In this document: in pieces, positions 61,856 through 64,000 of the stretch
How positions within the stretch are numbered: position 1 is the stretch's first letter
How the letters are laid out: each line of letters opens with the position of its first letter
Origin: Bacillota bacterium
Lineage (GTDB): Bacteria; Bacillota; Clostridia; Christensenellales; SZUA-584
Direction: 5' to 3'
NCBI GenBank assembly: GCA_023459495.1
Contig: JAEWTL010000127.1
Coordinates: 62,001 to 126,000 of the forward strand
DNA length: 64,000 nucleotides
Notes under the pieces: model-generated
What the model was told of the DNA's origin: nothing
Database searches by the model: none
The model's input: the letters and a program-made list of their open reading frames with translations, nothing else
Position numbers and translations under genes: made by a program

Positions 61856-63127
61856 CTATCTCCAGATAAACCAGACCAGCAGATACCCTGCAGTCACCGC
61901 CGCCAGCGTAAATGGAATGCCGATTTTCATGAATTGCGATGCCTTTACTTCGTACCCCTGCTTACGAAGAATGCCGATTCCGGCAATATTGGCCGAAGCC
62001 CCAATCGGCGTCAGGTTCCCTCCCAAGGTGGCGCCAATCAGCAGGCCAAAGTATAAAAGGTACGGTTCCACGCCCATGATGCTGGATATTCCGGCTGCTA
62101 CAGGCAGCATGGTTGCAACATAGGGAATGTTATCGATAAAGGCGGACAACAGGACGGACGCCCATACAATCAGGGTATAGGTCACGAATATATTGCCGTT
62201 GCTGAGTTGCACGAATATTTTGCTGATATCCTCGATGATTCCCGCTTGGGATATGCCCCCCACAACGATAAAGAGGCCGGTGAGCAGCAAAATCGTAAAA
62301 TAGTCAATCTCCTTGAGCGTATCCATAAAATCCTTGAGATTTCTATCCTTAATCAGAGTGCGGATAAGGCCCACAATCAGCAGTACCATGCAAATCAGTC
62401 CGTTTGTTATATAAGGCCTGCCGGGAACGAAAGAAGCAAGGATCAGAAGCGCGATCGTACCTATTAAAAGAACTGTCGGGAAGTAATCGGTGACTTTCGT
62501 TTTTTCTGCCAAGTGGATCGGCGCTTTGTCTTTTCTGAAAATGATGAACAGGATCATCGTCGCAGCCAATGCCCCGATCTCTACAACCCAGAACAGGCCC
62601 ATCTTCCCCTGAAAGACGAAAAAGTCCAGAAAGTCCATTTTTGCCTGCCCACCTAATAGGATTGAGGTTGTATCGCCCACTAAGGTCGCCGCCCCTTGCA
62701 GGTTTGACGAAACGGCGATCGCGATAATAATCGGTACGGGAGAAATCTTCAGCTTCTTGGAAATGGTCAGCGCGACGGGCGCAATCATGAGTACGGTTGC
62801 AACATTGTCTATGAAGGCAGAAATAATGCCGGCAAAGAGCGATAGCGCGATTACCGCCCATTTGACATTGGGGACTTTATCGATAATGATATCGGCGAGC
62901 AGGGACGGCATTCCGGATTTTATGAACAAAGAAACAATGCCCATTGTGCCTGTGATCATCATCAGAACGTTCCAGTCCACCGATGTAAACAAATTCTCCA
63001 AGGGCATGATCCCAAGAATTACAAACAGCGCGGCGGATCCGAGCGCAATATACGCTCTGATTTTAGGCAGAACCAGAAGCAACACATACGTAATAATGAA
63101 GAGAACCAAAGCGACTGTCTTAATCAT
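61856..63127 (-). CDS. ArsB/NhaD-type (SLC13-like) permease
   Basis: This 423-residue membrane protein has about eleven hydrophobic segments and two inverted repeats, each with a conserved loop: AFIDNVATVLMIAPVAL (about 124-140) and AFIDNIPYVATMLPVA (about 345-360), then GATLGGNLTPIGASANIAG. This is the ion-transporter superfamily of ArsB, NhaD and related proteins. The ATG at 63127 has AAAGGAAA SD; the 18-residue in-frame extension has none. It is controlled by a Mn2+-type riboswitch in its leader, so Mn2+ homeostasis is a strong guess for its role, but the ion is not proven. Confidence 0.9.
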   Translation of the reverse strand: MIKTVALVLFIITYVLLLVLPKIRAYIALGSAALFVILGIMPLENLFTSVDWNVLMMITGTMGIVSLFIKSGMPSLLADIIIDKVPNVKWAVIALSLFAGIISAFIDNVATVLMIAPVALTISKKLKISPVPIIIAIAVSSNLQGAATLVGDTTSILLGGQAKMDFLDFFVFQGKMGLFWVVEIGALAATMILFIIFRKDKAPIHLAEKTKVTDYFPTVLLIGTIALLILASFVPGRPYITNGLICMVLLIVGLIRTLIKDRNLKDFMDTLKEIDYFTILLLTGLFIVVGGISQAGIIEDISKIFVQLSNGNIFVTYTLIVWASVLLSAFIDNIPYVATMLPVAAGISSIMGVEPYLLYFGLLIGATLGGNLTPIGASANIAGIGILRKQGYEVKASQFMKIGIPFTLAAVTAGYLLVWFIWR

Positions 63128-63309
63128 AATACGTTTCCTTTCCCCGGCAGAATAAACAAGCTCATCATATAATATTGCCAACGAAATTACAGGGCTGAAA
63201 TCTTATTCCTTTTTCGCTCACCTGTCCACCGTCCACGACGATTACCGCGATCCCTGAACACCCCATAGACAAAGATAGCATGTCATCGGCCTTCATATTT
63301 CATTACAAT

Positions 63310-63422
63310 AAAAAACTTTCAATGCGAAGAAGGCATTAAAAGTCTCGCGATTATGGCACAGCCGGCTGCCAAGGCAGCGTGTTGACGACGGAACCACCAT
63401 ATAGGAAGCTACTCCCTTTTAA
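63310..63422 (-). promoter_or_regulatory. yybP-ykoY-type (Mn2+) riboswitch with overlapping terminator
   Basis: The minus-strand leader has, in order, P1 (TTAAAAG), GGGAGTAGC, GTCGTCAACACG, a CTGCC/GGCAG stem with CCGGC, GCGAGAC and the P1 partner CTTTTAA (aptamer 63336-63422). These are the conserved parts of the yybP-ykoY class, which senses Mn2+. The 3' P1 strand is also the 5' part of a terminator stem (ACTTTCAATGC/GCATTAAAAGT, 63315-63343, then T-run). Ligand binding would hold P1 and prevent the terminator: an ON switch. Confidence 0.85.
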
Positions 63423-63429
63423 CCTTGGT

Positions 63430-63459
63430 ATTATATCACTGCACGGAATCCAAAGTCAA
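63430..63459 (-). promoter_or_regulatory. Promoter of the riboswitch-permease transcript
   Basis: TTGACT (63454-63459) and perfect TATAAT (63430-63435) are 18 bp apart on the minus strand; transcription would start at the first base of the aptamer. The remaining leader to the ATG (63128-63309) is about 180 bases with no recognised element. Confidence 0.85.
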
Positions 63460-63552
63460 CAACACCCGACAGAGCTGTTGTCCGTTTATCCCTCGGCATA
63501 AATCACCGATGGTTAGCAGTTCAAATTCCCCGGCCAAACTTTTTTTAGAGAA

Positions 63553-63574
63553 AATCCCGCAGTTACGCGGGATT
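63553..63574 (-). terminator. Terminator of the SDR epimerase gene
   Basis: AATCCCGC/GCGGGATT (63553-63574) is an 8-bp stem with a 6-base loop, followed on the minus strand by TTCTC and AAAA; the T-run is short. It lies 11 bases past the stop of the epimerase gene. Confidence 0.65.
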
Positions 63575-63585
63575 CATTCGTCAGG

Positions 63586-64000
63586 TTATGCCCGGTTTCT
63601 CACCGCGCGGTGCCAGCGCACCATATCGCGGATCGTTCTGCTAAGCGGGCGTGGTTTATAGCCCAGCTTCTCCTGCGCCTTGTGACTGGTGATGTTTGAA
63701 TTGGACATCAACACTTCCACCGAATACCTGGAAAGCACCGGCTTCTTGCGCACGATAGCATAATACAGCGGTGCAAACGCCGCCGCCAGCATGACGAGCG
63801 TGCGCGGCACCTTGTGCCGTTTGATCGCGTGCCCGGTCGAAGCCTCCACCGTTTGGATGATGTCCTCAAGGCTGGACACGCTGCCCGAAATGATGTAGCC
63901 TTGGCCCTTCTCGCCATCCTTCCACGCGCGGTAGATGCCGTCCGCCACATCCCGCACATCCACAAAATCGTATTTGCCTTCGAAGTAATACTGTGTCTTT
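63586..64000 (-). CDS. NAD(P)-dependent epimerase/SDR, partial (5' end outside window)
   Basis: The C-terminal 137 residues of an extended SDR are present. VDVRDVADGIYRAWKDGEKG is the typical DVRD-V-A segment, GYIISGSVSSLEDIIQTV follows, and LMSNSNITSHKAQEKLGYKPRPL is the usual C-terminal end with Asn/Ser and AxxxLGY. Substrate specificity is set by the N-terminal half that is missing. It follows a terminator and is separated from the permease by the riboswitch region. Confidence 0.85.
   Translation of the reverse strand, partial: KTQYYFEGKYDFVDVRDVADGIYRAWKDGEKGQGYIISGSVSSLEDIIQTVEASTGHAIKRHKVPRTLVMLAAAFAPLYYAIVRKKPVLSRYSVEVLMSNSNITSHKAQEKLGYKPRPLSRTIRDMVRWHRAVRNRA

Noticed and set aside
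63519..63528. T-loop-like GTTCAAATTC, possible tRNA
   Set aside because: No acceptor stem, D-arm or anticodon arm can be formed around it on either strand.

Overview
The window looks like a chromosomal segment of a spore-forming Clostridia-type Bacillota of moderately high GC. The support is PolC-type DNA polymerase III, a GerAB spore-germination permease, HemZ, the YceD-L32 pair, the recJ-relA-dtd order, and many TTG or GTG starts behind strong AGGAGG-type Shine-Dalgarno (SD) sequences. The genus cannot be fixed from sequence alone. No rRNA, tRNA, CRISPR array, transposase or prophage gene was found.

Left part, about 1-36,100, nearly all leftward and mostly core. A partial PfkB sugar kinase and a PstS-like lipoprotein are followed by plsX-acpP-rnc-glyA (fatty acid and phospholipid start, RNA processing, one-carbon metabolism). 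Next come a two-gene germination unit with a sigma-G-like promoter, two membrane proteins, DAHP synthase and a secreted subtilase with Fn3-like repeats. Then yceD-rpmF, the block secD-secF-recJ-relA-dtd-MBL-hemZ-HD, and the cluster rpsB-tsf-pyrH-frr-(small ORF)-uppS-cdsA-dxr-rseP-ispG-polC, which joins translation, isoprenoid and undecaprenyl synthesis, lipid synthesis and replication.

Middle part, about 36,300-50,600, accessory and rich in transporters and regulators. It holds a flavin reductase-like protein, a DUF6323-DUF6179-like pair, a LacI regulator and four MFS exporters of the MFS_3 type. Two regulators have an ArsR-type HTH: one sits at the C-terminus of a long protein, the other is fused to DUF2087. 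There is also a zinc-ribbon/coiled-coil/AIM24 protein. A 46-codon small ORF and a strong terminator stand in front of the tandem MFS pair and look like an attenuator.

Right part, about 50,800-64,000. It holds a divergent tyrosine phenol-lyase homologue, a cluster of palindromes, a YfcC-type carrier, a WYL regulator, one strongly AT-rich foreign-looking gene, a GNAT, a Cys-rich protein that may be a spore protein, lrgAB, a degenerate GGDEF/HD-GYP-like protein, tadA, a DeoR regulator with a 37-bp palindrome, a lipoprotein behind a four-half-site operator array, and an ArsB/NhaD-type permease. The permease leader contains a complete yybP-ykoY-type (Mn2+) riboswitch with an overlapping terminator. 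A partial SDR epimerase closes the window.

The most interesting items are the Mn2+-type riboswitch in front of an ArsB/NhaD permease, the smORF-attenuator-twin-MFS unit, twin promoter-operator modules linking the LacI gene with the DUF6323/DUF6179 pair, and the TPL-like enzyme with altered active-site residues.
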